Positions 26,790-36,800 of a DNA stretch of 64,000 nt are shown piece by piece. The notes beneath the pieces are model-generated. The model saw nothing but the letters and a program-made list of their open reading frames with translations, had not been told where the DNA came from and ran no database searches. Location: assembly GCF_013004105.1 (NCBI RefSeq), contig NZ_CP053085.1:620001-684000 (forward strand), in the 5' to 3' direction. Positions within the stretch are counted from its first letter, which is position 1. The number at the start of each line of letters is the position of its first letter. A program made the position numbers and the translations under genes. This DNA comes from Gemmatimonas groenlandica (GTDB lineage: Bacteria > Gemmatimonadota > Gemmatimonadetes > Gemmatimonadales > Gemmatimonadaceae).

Positions 26790-28411
26790 GCACCCGCCGG
26801 GAATTCCTGCAGGCGGCCGGTATCGTCGCGGCGGTCGCGACCAACGACGCGCGCTTCGGACTCAATGTGCGCCCGGGACGCCCCGCGCACGATCTCGTAA
26901 TTCGCGGTGGCACCATCTACGACGGCAGCGGCGGCGACCCGCGCGTGGCCGACATCGCGATCAGTGCCGGTCGTATCGCCGAGATTGCCCCGCGCATCGT
27001 GGGCGCTGGTGAGGAGGAGATCGACGCACGCGGCCTTGCCGTGGCACCGGGCTTCGTCGATATCCATTCGCATGGAGACGGGTCGTTGCTGGACGACCCG
27101 CGGGCCGAGTCGTTAGTGCGTCAGGGGATCACGACCATCGTGGCGGGGGCCGATGGGAGTTCGCGCTTTCAAGGGGATGGCGCGCGCAGCTTCACGGCGT
27201 GGGCTGCCTCGCTCGAGGCGGCGCGCCCGGCGGTGAATGTGGCCGCGATGATCGGCCTGGGCAGCGTACGCGGCGCCGTAGTGGGCGATGATGATCGCAA
27301 GGCCTCCGCCGACGAACTGCAGCGGATGGTGCGCATGGTGGAGCAAGCCCTCGCCGCCGGCGCCTGCGGCGCGTCCACCGGTCTTGAATACACGCCGGGC
27401 GCCTTTGCGACTCCCGAGGAGCTGGTCGCGCTCTGTCGTCCACTGGCGGCAAAGCGGTTGCCGTACGCCACGCATATGCGCAACGAAGACGACCGCGTGC
27501 TCGAGTCGATCGACGAGTCGATTGCGGTCGCGCGCGGCGCCGGTTGCCCGTTGCAGATCTCGCACTTGAAGATGCAGGGTACGCGCAACTGGCCGAAACT
27601 CGATACCGCGTTGGCCCGTATCGCTTCCGCGCGCACGGCCGGCATCGATGTCCAGTTCGACGTGTATCCGTACGAGGCCTATTCCACCGGACTCACGAAC
27701 CTGTTCCCGGTGTGGAGTCGCGACGGCGGGACCACCGCGTTTCTTGCTCGGCTCAAGGATGCGGCTGTTGCCGCGCGCGTTCGTACCGAAGCGTTGGCCA
27801 AGGTGGAGCTGATCGGCGGCTGGGACAACGTGCAGATCTCACGGGTGGCCGAGGCGGTCGACCGCGACGCCGAGGGCAAGCGTATGGGCGCCTACGCGGC
27901 GGCCAAGGGAGTTGACCCGTATCTGGCCGCCGTCGGGCTGCTGGAGCGCAACCGCGCCGAAGTTGGCATGCTCGGCTTCGCCATGAGCGAGGACACCATC
28001 GACCGCCTGCTGGCGCACGAGTTCAGCATGGTCTGCTCAGACGGCGGCGCCTTCGCGATCGATGGGCCCACCCGACGCGGCAGCCCGCACCCGCGCGGTG
28101 CCGGCACCTTCCCGCGCGTCCTCGGCCGCTATGTGCGCGAGCGGAAGGCACTCTCGCTGGCCAGTGCCATCCGCAAGATGACGGCGGTGCCGGCGGCGCG
28201 GGTGCATCTGGCCGATCGCGGCAGGCTCGCCACCGGTCTGGCCGGTGATGTCGTGGTATTCGACGTGGCTCGGGTGGCCGATACTGCCACCTTCGCGAAT
28301 CCCTTTCAGTACCCGCTCGGTATAGCGGCCGTCGTGGTGAACGGCGTGATCTCCGTCCGGGACGGTCAACGGCCGTCGGCCGGGGCCGGGCAGGTGCTTC
28401 GTCCCGCGTAG
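26786..28411 (+). CDS. Tat-exported D-aminoacylase-like amidohydrolase
   Basis: The protein has 541 residues and starts with a twin-arginine signal (STRREFLQAAG), so it is exported folded, probably with metal bound. The amidohydrolase core shows LVIRGGTIYDGSGGDPRVAD and the intact HxH in VDIHSHGDGSL. It also shows THMRNEDDRV, LQISHLKMQG and the Asp in MVCSDGGAFAI, plus SPHPRGAGTFPRVLGRYVRE near the C-terminus as in N-acyl-D-amino-acid deacylases. It overlaps the upstream paralogue by ATGA. The pair probably shares substrates such as N-acyl-D-amino acids or cell-wall-derived D-peptides (inference). Confidence 0.88.
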   Translation: MSTRREFLQAAGIVAAVATNDARFGLNVRPGRPAHDLVIRGGTIYDGSGGDPRVADIAISAGRIAEIAPRIVGAGEEEIDARGLAVAPGFVDIHSHGDGSLLDDPRAESLVRQGITTIVAGADGSSRFQGDGARSFTAWAASLEAARPAVNVAAMIGLGSVRGAVVGDDDRKASADELQRMVRMVEQALAAGACGASTGLEYTPGAFATPEELVALCRPLAAKRLPYATHMRNEDDRVLESIDESIAVARGAGCPLQISHLKMQGTRNWPKLDTALARIASARTAGIDVQFDVYPYEAYSTGLTNLFPVWSRDGGTTAFLARLKDAAVAARVRTEALAKVELIGGWDNVQISRVAEAVDRDAEGKRMGAYAAAKGVDPYLAAVGLLERNRAEVGMLGFAMSEDTIDRLLAHEFSMVCSDGGAFAIDGPTRRGSPHPRGAGTFPRVLGRYVRERKALSLASAIRKMTAVPAARVHLADRGRLATGLAGDVVVFDVARVADTATFANPFQYPLGIAAVVVNGVISVRDGQRPSAGAGQVLRPA

Positions 28412-28450
28412 TCACACGCTCCACCCCTCAACGTCTGCCGCCGCTGGGCG

Positions 28451-28456
28451 TAGCTT
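28451..28456 (+). promoter_or_regulatory. -10 element upstream of the first BNR/sortilin-like gene
   Basis: TAGCTT, identical to the element before the nucleotidase operon, ends five bases before an ATG at 28462. That ATG is in frame with the signal-peptide ATG at 28498. Confidence 0.45.
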
Positions 28457-28497
28457 TTCTGATGGCCTCTGTCCCGCCCCTCCTCGAGCTCCCTGAG

Positions 28498-31400
28498 ATG
28501 ATTCGCCGTACACTCTTCCTCTCGATTTCGGCCGCCTGCGCCACGCTTCCACTGGGGCTTTCCGTTGGCGCCCAGGCCAAGCCGGCCGCAGCGCCGGCCC
28601 GGGCCGTTGCCAAGGTCCCAGCGGCGGCGATGATGGCCGCCGCCGACCCGGCCCTGTTCAAGGGTCTCAGCTACCGCCAAGTCGGCCATTCGCGCGGCGG
28701 CCGCGTCACCACCGTGACCGGTGTGCCATCGCAGCCGAAGACGTTCTATGCCGGTGTCGCCAGCGGTGGCGTGATGCGCACCACCAACGGCGGTGAGTCG
28801 TGGGATTTCATCACCGACAACAAGATCCCGCTCGGCTCGACCGGTTCGATCGCGGTGGCGGAGTCGAACCCGAACATCATCTACGTGGGCACCGGCTCGG
28901 ACGGCGTGCGCAGCAACGTGTCCACGGGCCGTGGGGTGTACAAGAGCGTCGACAACGGTGCCACCTGGCAGTTCGCCGGCCTGTACAACGCCGGACAGAT
29001 CGGCGCGGTGCGGATTCACCCCACGAACCCGGACATCGTCTGGGTCGCGGCATACGGCGACATCTTCAAGCCGAACAACGAGCGCGGCATCTTCAAGACC
29101 ACCGACGGCGGCAAGTCGTGGAAGAAGACGCTGTACGTGAGCGACAGCACGGGCGCGATGGATGTGGAGTTGCAGCCCGGCAATCCGAACGTGGTGTACG
29201 CGTGGATGAATCGCATCGAGCGCAAGCCGTGGTCGATCATCTCCGGCTCGCGCGAAGGCGGTTTCTACAAGAGCACGAACGGCGGTGACAGCTTCACCAA
29301 GATGGTGGGTGGCCTGCCGAATCAGATCACCGGCAAGGGCAACCTGGCTGTCACGGCGGCCAACCCGAATCGCATTTACGCGCTGGTCGAAGCGATGCCG
29401 GGCGGTGGTCTGTATCGCTCCGATGATGCCGGTGCGAGCTGGGCGCTCATGAACAGCACGCCGGGGCTGATCACGCGTCCGTTCTACTACACGTCGCTGG
29501 GCGCCGATCCGTCGAATGCCGATGTGGTGTACGGTGGCGCCGAAACGTTCTACAAGAGCACCGACGGCGGCAAGACGGTCGCACCGTTCCGCACACCGCA
29601 CGGTGACAATCACGACATCTGGATCAATCCGACGAACAGCAACACGATGGTGCAGTCGAACGACGGTGGCGCGAACGTGTCGTACGACGGCGGCAAGACG
29701 TGGAGCTCGCAGGATGTGCAGCCGACGGCCGAGTTCTACGGCGTGTGGCTGGACAACGCGTTCCCGTACAAGCTGTACATGGCGCAGCAGGACAACAGCA
29801 CGTACATCGTGCCGAGCAACAACGACCTGTTCAACATGAGCACCGTGCGCACGGGTCCGGGCTGTGAGACGGGTCCGATCATTCCGCATCCGAGCGACCG
29901 GAACCTCATTCACGGCAACTGCAAGGGGCAGTACTCGCTGATGAACGTGGACGCCGGCGTGACGAAGAACTACTGGATCGGCGCGCAGTCGCTGTACGGA
30001 AACGACGGTGGTGATCTCGACTACCGCATGCAGCGCACGACGCCGATGGCGCTGTCGCCGCATGACCCGAAGGTGCTGTACTACGGCTCGCAGTTCCTGC
30101 ATCGCACCCGTAACAACGGCGCGACGTGGGAGAAGATTTCGCCCGACCTCACCTGGTTCCCGAAGTGCTGTCAGGGCGGCAGCGGCGAGCCGATCACGCG
30201 TGACGTGACGGGTGAAGAGTTCTACAGCACGCTGTACGCGATTACCGAATCGTCCCTGGAGAAGGGCGTGATCTGGACGGGTTCGAACGACGGTCCGTTC
30301 TCGGTCACGCGTGACGATGGCAAGACGTGGAAGCGCGTGACGCCGAAGGAGCTGGGTGAAGGCGGCCGTGTGGCATGGATCGAATCGTCGCCGCACCGCA
30401 AGGGCTCGGCCTACTTCGCGACGTATCGCTACCTGCTCGGCGACTACAAGCCGTACATCTACCTCACGAACGATTACGGCAACACGTGGAAGCTGCTCAC
30501 CGATGGCACGAATGGTATTCCCGCCGACGCGCCCACGCGTGTGGTGCGTGAAGATCCCGTGCGCGAAGGACTGCTGTACGCCGGTACCGAGTTCGGCATG
30601 TACATCTCGTTCGACAACGGTGGGCACTGGCAGCCGTTCAACCTGAACATGCCGCAGATCCCGATCAACGATATCAAGGTGTACCGTGGTGACCTGGTGG
30701 TCGCGACGCAGGGTCGCGCCGCCTGGATCATGGACAACATCGCGGCGTTGCAGCAGATCGGCCCGACCACGCAGAGCGAGTCGTTCGTGCTCTTCAAGCC
30801 GCGTGACGGCTACCGTACGACGACCACGCCGCAGCTGCTCGGCCCGACGGTGGACTACTTCCTGGCCAGTGCACCGAACGACACCGTCCGTATCGACATC
30901 GTCGATGCGGCGGGCAAGGTCGTGAACACGTACAAGAGCGGCATCATTCCGCAGGCACCGCGTCCGCGCTTCGGCGGCGGCGAGGATGACCCCGATGAGG
31001 CGATGATGGCGGGACGTGGTGCGCGCCCGACGCTGGTGGCGCCGACGGTGAACCTCGTGACCAAGAACGCCGGTATGAACCGCTTCGTGTGGGGCGTGCA
31101 GCACTCCAACGGACTTGGCTCACCGCCGGGCACCTACACCGCGAAGGTGACGGCCGGTGGCGTCACGAAGTCGGTGCCGCTGCGCGTGCGCATCGACCCG
31201 CGCCTGGCGGCCGACGGTACGACGGAAGCCGACCTGCAGGCGCAGTACACGCACAATCTGAAGATGCGTGAGATGGTGGCCGACGTGAACGCGCTGCTGG
31301 CCCGGGTGCGTACGGCGGAAGCCAAGTACAAGGGCGCCACCGGCGCGGCGGCCGACACGGCCACGAAGGTGAAGGAAGTGAGCGAGATCGTGAACACGCA

Positions 31401-31581
31401 GCCCATTCGCTACGGCAAGCCGGGGCTGCAGGCGCACATCCAGTATCTCGCCGGCATGACGGCGCGGGCTGACCAGAAGGTGGGTCAGGACGCGTACGAG
31501 CGGTACACGTTCCTGCGCAAGGAACTGGAAGCCGCGAAGGCCAAGCTCGATCGCGCGATCGGGCCGGCCACGCGCATGTAA
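28498..31581 (+). CDS. Exported sortilin/VPS10-like BNR-repeat protein
   Basis: From the ATG at 28498 (MIRRTLFLSISAACATLPLG) the protein has 1027 residues with a signal peptide ending near GAQA. An in-frame ATG at 28462 is the alternative start. The bulk is repeated BNR/Asp-box strands (TNGGESWDF, SVDNGATWQF, TDGGKSWKK, SNDGGANVSYDGGKTW, NDYGNTWKL), which form sortilin-type beta-propellers. The C-terminal part (about 800-1000) has a DTVRIDIVDAAGKVV strand region and helices. Proteins of this type are often labelled glycosyl hydrolase, but I see no catalytic motif that proves it. It is extracytoplasmic with unknown ligand. The TerB-like gene follows nine bases later. Confidence 0.85.
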   Translation: MIRRTLFLSISAACATLPLGLSVGAQAKPAAAPARAVAKVPAAAMMAAADPALFKGLSYRQVGHSRGGRVTTVTGVPSQPKTFYAGVASGGVMRTTNGGESWDFITDNKIPLGSTGSIAVAESNPNIIYVGTGSDGVRSNVSTGRGVYKSVDNGATWQFAGLYNAGQIGAVRIHPTNPDIVWVAAYGDIFKPNNERGIFKTTDGGKSWKKTLYVSDSTGAMDVELQPGNPNVVYAWMNRIERKPWSIISGSREGGFYKSTNGGDSFTKMVGGLPNQITGKGNLAVTAANPNRIYALVEAMPGGGLYRSDDAGASWALMNSTPGLITRPFYYTSLGADPSNADVVYGGAETFYKSTDGGKTVAPFRTPHGDNHDIWINPTNSNTMVQSNDGGANVSYDGGKTWSSQDVQPTAEFYGVWLDNAFPYKLYMAQQDNSTYIVPSNNDLFNMSTVRTGPGCETGPIIPHPSDRNLIHGNCKGQYSLMNVDAGVTKNYWIGAQSLYGNDGGDLDYRMQRTTPMALSPHDPKVLYYGSQFLHRTRNNGATWEKISPDLTWFPKCCQGGSGEPITRDVTGEEFYSTLYAITESSLEKGVIWTGSNDGPFSVTRDDGKTWKRVTPKELGEGGRVAWIESSPHRKGSAYFATYRYLLGDYKPYIYLTNDYGNTWKLLTDGTNGIPADAPTRVVREDPVREGLLYAGTEFGMYISFDNGGHWQPFNLNMPQIPINDIKVYRGDLVVATQGRAAWIMDNIAALQQIGPTTQSESFVLFKPRDGYRTTTTPQLLGPTVDYFLASAPNDTVRIDIVDAAGKVVNTYKSGIIPQAPRPRFGGGEDDPDEAMMAGRGARPTLVAPTVNLVTKNAGMNRFVWGVQHSNGLGSPPGTYTAKVTAGGVTKSVPLRVRIDPRLAADGTTEADLQAQYTHNLKMREMVADVNALLARVRTAEAKYKGATGAAADTATKVKEVSEIVNTQPIRYGKPGLQAHIQYLAGMTARADQKVGQDAYERYTFLRKELEAAKAKLDRAIGPATRM

Positions 31582-31590
31582 TCGCGAGTC

Positions 31591-32040
31591 ATGCTCGACG
31601 CGATTCGTAAGTTGATCGGAGACAGCGTGCCGGGGACTCCCGGCACGCACTCCCGGGTGCAGGTGAACGACGTGCGGGTGGCGGCGTGCGCCCTGTTGGT
31701 GGAACTGGCGTGCGCCGATGGCGAGTTCAGTGAGGCCGAGCAGGCGCGGATCATGGACATTTTGCAGCGGCACTTCGGCGTGGACGACGCCGGTGCGAAG
31801 CAGATGCTGGCCGAAGCGGCGGCGGCCAATCACGACGCGGTAGACCACTTCGTGTTCACGCGGCAGGTGGTGAAGGACTACGACGTCGCGCAGCGCATTG
31901 TCTTGGCAGAATTGATGTGGCAGGTGGCGCTGGCCGACGGCTCTCTGGATAGTCAGGAGTCGTATCTCATGCGGAAGCTGGCCAGCCTGTTGCAGCTGGA
32001 GCCGGCGTTCCTGGCCCAGGCCCGGAAGAAGGCGGAGTAG
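31591..32040 (+). CDS. TerB-like domain protein
   Basis: This 149-residue all-helical cytoplasmic protein has the two TerB half-motifs: ALLVELACADGEFSEAEQARIMDIL and ELMWQVALADGSLDSQESYLMRKL. Both carry the acidic DGEFSEAE/DGSLDSQE loops thought to bind metal. No other ter gene is present, so tellurite resistance should not be assumed. Stand-alone TerB-like proteins occur widely and their role is unclear. It lies directly behind the BNR protein gene, probably on the same transcript. Confidence 0.85.
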   Translation: MLDAIRKLIGDSVPGTPGTHSRVQVNDVRVAACALLVELACADGEFSEAEQARIMDILQRHFGVDDAGAKQMLAEAAAANHDAVDHFVFTRQVVKDYDVAQRIVLAELMWQVALADGSLDSQESYLMRKLASLLQLEPAFLAQARKKAE

Positions 32041-32081
32041 GGGAAGCGTCGGCGTCGGGAACCCTTCCGGCGCCGATTGGG

Positions 32082-32087
32082 TAAATT
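32082..32087 (+). promoter_or_regulatory. -10 element upstream of DUF2911
   Basis: TAAATT lies three bases before an ATG at 32091 and about 60 bases before the signal-peptide ATG at 32148. Transcription would start just inside the 32091 ATG, favouring 32148 as the real start. Confidence 0.4.
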
Positions 32088-32147
32088 CCCATGCTGTCTG
32101 TTCCGCTTTTCTTTCCATTCCCGACCATACCAACCCTTCTCAACACT

Positions 32148-32711
32148 ATGTCGCTTACCCGTACACTTCGTCGCGGCGCTTACGCCGTGGCTGCTCTTTC
32201 CCTGATGACGGTGTCCGCTTCTGCTCAGGGTGGCATGAAGATGGATCCCAAAGCGCCGGCGTCGCCGCGCGATTCCGTAGTTACCACGGTTGCTGGTGCG
32301 AATATCAACGTGAACTACGGCCGTCCGTCCAAGCGTGGTCGCGTGCTGTTCAACGGACTCGGCGACATGAAGTGGGGCATGGTGTGGCGCACGGGCGCCA
32401 ACGAAGCCACGCACTTCACCACGAGCAAGCCGCTGCAGTTCGGTGCGACCCTGGTGCCGGCGGGTACCTACACGCTGTTCACGAAGATCGTCGAGAACGG
32501 CAAGTGGGAGCTGGTGGTGAACAAGCAGACGAAGCAGTGGGGCACGGATTACGACGAGAAGCAGGATCTTGCGCGCATTCCGATGACGGTAACGAGCAAC
32601 AACGCGGTGGTCGAGAAGATGGAGATCATGGTGAAGCCGGCGGGCAAGGGCGGCGAGATCATTGTGGCGTGGGACAATTACAAGGCCGTGGCGGGATTTA
32701 CGGCGAAGTAG
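32148..32711 (+). CDS. DUF2911 exported protein (intact copy)
   Basis: The protein has 187 residues from ATG 32148 (MSLTRTLRRGAYAVAALSLM) with a signal peptide ending at SASAQ. The DUF2911 core is evident: ANINVNYGRPSKRGR, MVWRTGANEATHFTTSKPL, LVPAGTYTLFTKI and MTVTSNNAVVEKMEI. The family is exported, abundant in Bacteroidota and Gemmatimonadota, and of unknown function. The 3' two thirds of this gene and its downstream hairpin recur as a direct repeat at 37410-37859. Confidence 0.92.
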   Translation: MSLTRTLRRGAYAVAALSLMTVSASAQGGMKMDPKAPASPRDSVVTTVAGANINVNYGRPSKRGRVLFNGLGDMKWGMVWRTGANEATHFTTSKPLQFGATLVPAGTYTLFTKIVENGKWELVVNKQTKQWGTDYDEKQDLARIPMTVTSNNAVVEKMEIMVKPAGKGGEIIVAWDNYKAVAGFTAK

Positions 32712-32771
32712 GCGGTAGGGGGTAGGGAGTACGGAGTACGGGGTACGGAGCGAGATCGCTTCGTACCCCGT
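32322..32771 (+). repeat. Direct repeat, left copy (3' part of DUF2911 plus hairpin)
   Basis: From CGTCCGTCCAAGCG at 32322 to the end of the hairpin at 32771 this matches 37410-37859. I count about nine differences in the 390 coding bases. The non-coding tail is more diverged but keeps the same hairpin. The left copy continues upstream into the intact gene. Confidence 0.9.
32738..32771. terminator. Hairpin downstream of DUF2911, left copy
   Basis: ACGGGGTACGGAGCG (32738-32752) pairs with CGCTTCGTACCCCGT (32757-32771) with one G-T pair around AGAT. It is preceded by tandem GTACGGA-like units. The tail TCTGCGTTTC is only weakly T-rich. Confidence 0.6.
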
Positions 32772-32925
32772 TCTGCGTTTCTACTTGGTGCGCGGCAGCA
32801 TTCCTTCCACGGCAGCAGCCGACGGCGATTGGCGCTCCGATGGAAAGCACTGAGTTGCTAGGCTGGCGTTCGCGCCGCATGATATGGCGAGCTCACCCCT
32901 CGCCACGCACTCCGTACAGGTATCC

Positions 32926-33822
32926 ATGTCGCTCCGCATTGAAGGAATCGCGAAGACGTATCCGAACGGCGTACGCGCGCTTCAGGACATCTCTCTTTCC
33001 ATCGCGCCCGGTATGTTCGGGTTGCTTGGCCCCAATGGCGCGGGTAAGTCGTCGTTGATGCGCACGATTGCCACGCTGCAGCCTCCCGATAGTGGATCCA
33101 TTCACTTTCGCAACATCGATGTGCTGAAGGAACCGGAGAAATTGCGGGCGCAGCTCGGGTATCTGCCGCAGGAGTTTGGGCTCTACCCGAACATGCCGGC
33201 CGAGGCCATTCTCGATCATTTTGCAACCCTCAAGGGCGTGGTGCACGCTGGCGAACGAAAGGAACTCGTGGCCGCCCTGCTGAATCAGGTCAACCTGTAC
33301 GACGTTCGTAAAAAGAGTGCCGGCGGCTACTCGGGCGGCATGAAGCAACGGCTTGGCATTGCTATCGCGCTGGCCGGTAGCCCCCAGCTGTTGATCGTGG
33401 ATGAGCCGACCGCGGGCCTTGATCCCACCGAGCGAAACCGGTTTTTGAACCTGCTCGCCGATATCGGGGAGAAGGTCGTCGTCATTCTCTCCACACACAT
33501 TGTCGAAGATGTGCGCGAGCTGTGCTCGCAGATGGCCATCATCAACAAGGGCCAGGTGATCGTCCACGGTGAGCCGGAACGAATCATCGACGAGGTGCGC
33601 GGGCGCATCTGGCGTCGGACGGTGCCCCGTGCTCAGGCCGACGCCTACAAGGCGCGCTACGAGGTCATCTCGACTCGCATGGCGGCGGGCAACACCGTGT
33701 TGCATGCCTACGCCGAGACTGATCCTGGGGACGGGTTCATTGCGATTGAACCCGATCTGGAAGATGTCTACTTCCATCGCCTTGCGGCGGCATCGGGCGG
33801 CCGTGTGCCGGTGGAGGCCTGA
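32926..33822 (+). CDS. ABC transporter ATP-binding protein
   Basis: From ATG 32926 (MSLRIEGIAKTYPNGVRA) it has 298 residues; ATG 32884 in the same frame is an alternative, and TAGGCT at 32859-32864 could be its -10. It shows Walker A GPNGAGKSS, a Q-loop in LGYLPQEFGLYP, the signature YSGGMKQRLG, Walker B LLIVDEP and the switch His in LSTHIVED. The C-terminal 70 residues are a family-specific extension. Its stop overlaps the start of the permease gene as TGATG, so the two proteins form one transporter. The direction, substrate and role are not readable. Gene content between the flanking repeats suggests the pair was acquired together. Confidence 0.93.
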   Translation: MSLRIEGIAKTYPNGVRALQDISLSIAPGMFGLLGPNGAGKSSLMRTIATLQPPDSGSIHFRNIDVLKEPEKLRAQLGYLPQEFGLYPNMPAEAILDHFATLKGVVHAGERKELVAALLNQVNLYDVRKKSAGGYSGGMKQRLGIAIALAGSPQLLIVDEPTAGLDPTERNRFLNLLADIGEKVVVILSTHIVEDVRELCSQMAIINKGQVIVHGEPERIIDEVRGRIWRRTVPRAQADAYKARYEVISTRMAAGNTVLHAYAETDPGDGFIAIEPDLEDVYFHRLAAASGGRVPVEA

Positions 33823-36800
33823 TGTTCGGCACGCTCTTCGCCTTTGAACTGCGAGGCCATTTTCGGCGACCAGCGACGTGGCTGTACGTCGCGATTGTGT
33901 TCCTGTTGGCGTTCTTTGCGATCAGCACCGATGCGGTGCTTGTGGGCCCGGCGCTTGGTAAAGTGAAACGCAATAGCCCGTATGCGCTCGCACAGATGTA
34001 TGCCATCATGCTGGCGATCGGTCAGATCATCACCAGCGCGTTGGTGGGCACCACCGTATTGCGCGACTACGAGGCGGGCGTCCACGAATTGCTCTTCACC
34101 ACGCGCATCACGCGCGCGGGGTATTTGGCGGCCAAGTACGTCGCGGCTTTGATCGCCATGCTGTTGGTGTTCTCCGCGTTGCCGGTCGGCGCGCTGTTGG
34201 GCACCCTGATGCCATGGATCGACGGGAGCACGGTCCAAAGCATCGTACTCTGGCACTACATCCAACCGTTCCTTGCCGTCGGCGTTCCCGGTGTGTTCTT
34301 CATCAGTAGTATGCTGTTTGCCGTGGGCTCACTGACGCGCAGCAGTTTCGCGGTGTACGTCTGTGGCATTCTGCTCTTGGTTGGCTACTCAGTGGCTGGC
34401 CGATTGGTGCAAACGCTCGATCGTGATCAGCTGGCGAACCTCATCGACCCGTTCGCGCTCCGCTCGATCGATCTGGTGACGCGCTATTGGACACCGGTAG
34501 AAAAGAACGCGCGCACATTGCCGCTTGATTCGTTTTTGGGGGCCAATCGGCTGCTGTGGGTTGCAGTCGGTGTCGTGCTGTTGGTAGCGGCATTCCGCTT
34601 CATGCGCCTCGAGAAGGAGGCGCCGGTGACGTCACGGCGAAAAGCGATCAAGGCGGCCGAAAGGGAACGTGTCATGCCAAAGAGCGGCTGGCGACCTCGC
34701 GAGACCTATGCGCCGCCCAGCGCCATCGTCGGCTGGTGGGGTGTGACCACCTTTCATATTCGGTCACTGATTCGTTCCGTGCCGTTTCTCGCGATCGCCG
34801 CGATCGGATTCATCAACGTGCTAATGAGCGCGTGGTTCGCGGACCAGAATGGTCAGAACCGCAGCTGGCCCATGAGCTGGCTCATGGCGGAAACATCGGT
34901 TGGTTCGGCCGCACTGTTCATGGTCGTGTTGTTGACGTTTTACGCCGGTGAGTTGGTCTGGCGCGAGCGGCAAGTGCGGCTCGATCAGGTACTCGATGCA
35001 AGTCCGGTGCGTACTGTCAGCGTCTTGGCAGGAAAGTTCACGGCGATGATGGCGCTCCTGTTCGCGTTCGGCACCGTCGCCATGCTAGGTAGTATGACCG
35101 TGCAGGTGCTCAAGGGGTATCCGGTCATCAACCTTGGCGTGTACGCATTGTACGTGTACGGCACGGACTTTCCAGGCTGGTTCGTGATGGTTGCGCTCGC
35201 GTTTCTCGTACAGTCCCTCGTGCCGCGCAAGCCCATCGGACACGTGATCGTGATCCTGATCTGGGTCGCCAATATCGCGACGGCGAATCTCGGCTATGAC
35301 TACCGACTGCTGCAGATCGCGGCATCTCCGGCCATGCGTTGGTCCGATCTCAACGCCACGGGTCCGTATCTGCAGTCGTTTCTGGCGGTGCATGGCTTCA
35401 ATCTAAGTGTCGCCGCGATCCTGCTGGCGGTCACTTATGTGGTCTGGCATCGGGGAACGGCGATGGCGTCCTTGCGCGATCGGTTGGCCCCCCGGCTTCG
35501 TGGTGGCGTGTCGGCCCTGGCGGCGGGCGGCGCGGTCGGGGCAACCGCGTTTGGCGGCCTGTTTTACTACAACGCGAGCATCGTCAACCCGTACTTCACG
35601 CGGAAGGAAGGGGAGCGCCGGCAAGTCGCATATGAACGCACGTGGCGGCCGCTCGAAACGCTCACGCCGCCAAAGGTCGTGGCCACGTCCATCACCGTGG
35701 ACCTTCAGCCGACGGCCGGCACGGCGCGCACGGCCACCAGTTACACGATGGTCAATCGCTTATCACGAGCGATTGACAGCGTCCTGGTCAATGTTGCGAG
35801 CGATCTACCAGGCCTCGGGGTGACGCTCGATACCCTGCGTTTTGATCGTCCGCATACCGTGCTCAAGGCCGACACCGCCTTCGGTGTTCAACTCGTTCGG
35901 CTCGCCACACCGCTCGCGCCCGGCGACTCGCTGCGCCTTCGGGTCGTGCAACACTATGCCAGGCGCGGCTTCCCGAGCGGGGAGCCAGACCGCTCACTGG
36001 TGGAGAACGGCACGTTCTTCAACCGCGACAAGTTTCCGACGCTCGGGTACGGTCAGGACCAAGAGCTGCAGAGCGACGAGTTGCGCAGGAAGTACAAGCT
36101 TCCGCTGCAGCGCCGCGGAAAGCCGCGCACCGATGTCGTCGCCCTGCAACGGCAATCGTTTTCTCAGGATGCCGACTTCGTTTCGTTCGAGGCAACGGTC
36201 AGCACGGACCCCGACCAGATTGCGATGGCGCCGGGGTACCTGCAGAAAGAGTGGGCAAGCAACGGCCGCCGCTATTTTCACTATGTGATGGACAAGCCGA
36301 TGCCGAATTTCTTCTCGGTACTCTCGGCGCGCTGGACCGTGACGAAGACGATGTGGCGCGACGTGCCCGTCGAGGTGTACCACTATGCAGGGCACACGTT
36401 CAACGTCGCACGCATGCTCGAGGCGTCGAAGGCCTCGCTGGAGTTCTTCTCCAATGAGTTCGGTGTGTATCCGCATCGGCAGCTGCGCATTCTCGAGTTC
36501 CCACGGTACGCGGGTTTCGCGCAATCGTTCCCGAACACCGTCCCATACTCGGAAGCCATCGGCTTCGTGGCCCGCGTCGATTCATCCGATGTGGAGGACA
36601 CCGACTTGCCGTACTTCGTGACCGCGCACGAGATCGCGCACCAGTGGTTTCCGTATCAACGCATGCCGGCCGACGTGGAAGGCGCGCAGATGCTTTCCGA
36701 GTCGCTATCCGAGTACGCTGCGCTCGTGGTCACGGACCGTCTTCACGGGCGCGCCTTTACGCAGAAGTTTCTTCGCGCCGAGCTCGAGCGCTATCTGCGT

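Noticed and set aside
28366-31104. 912-residue open frame on the minus strand
   Set aside because: It is antisense to the BNR protein gene, is made of His/Arg/Val-rich low-complexity sequence and has no family motif.
31591-32040. Tellurite-resistance system
   Set aside because: Only a single TerB-like protein is present, with no terC, terD or terZ partner.
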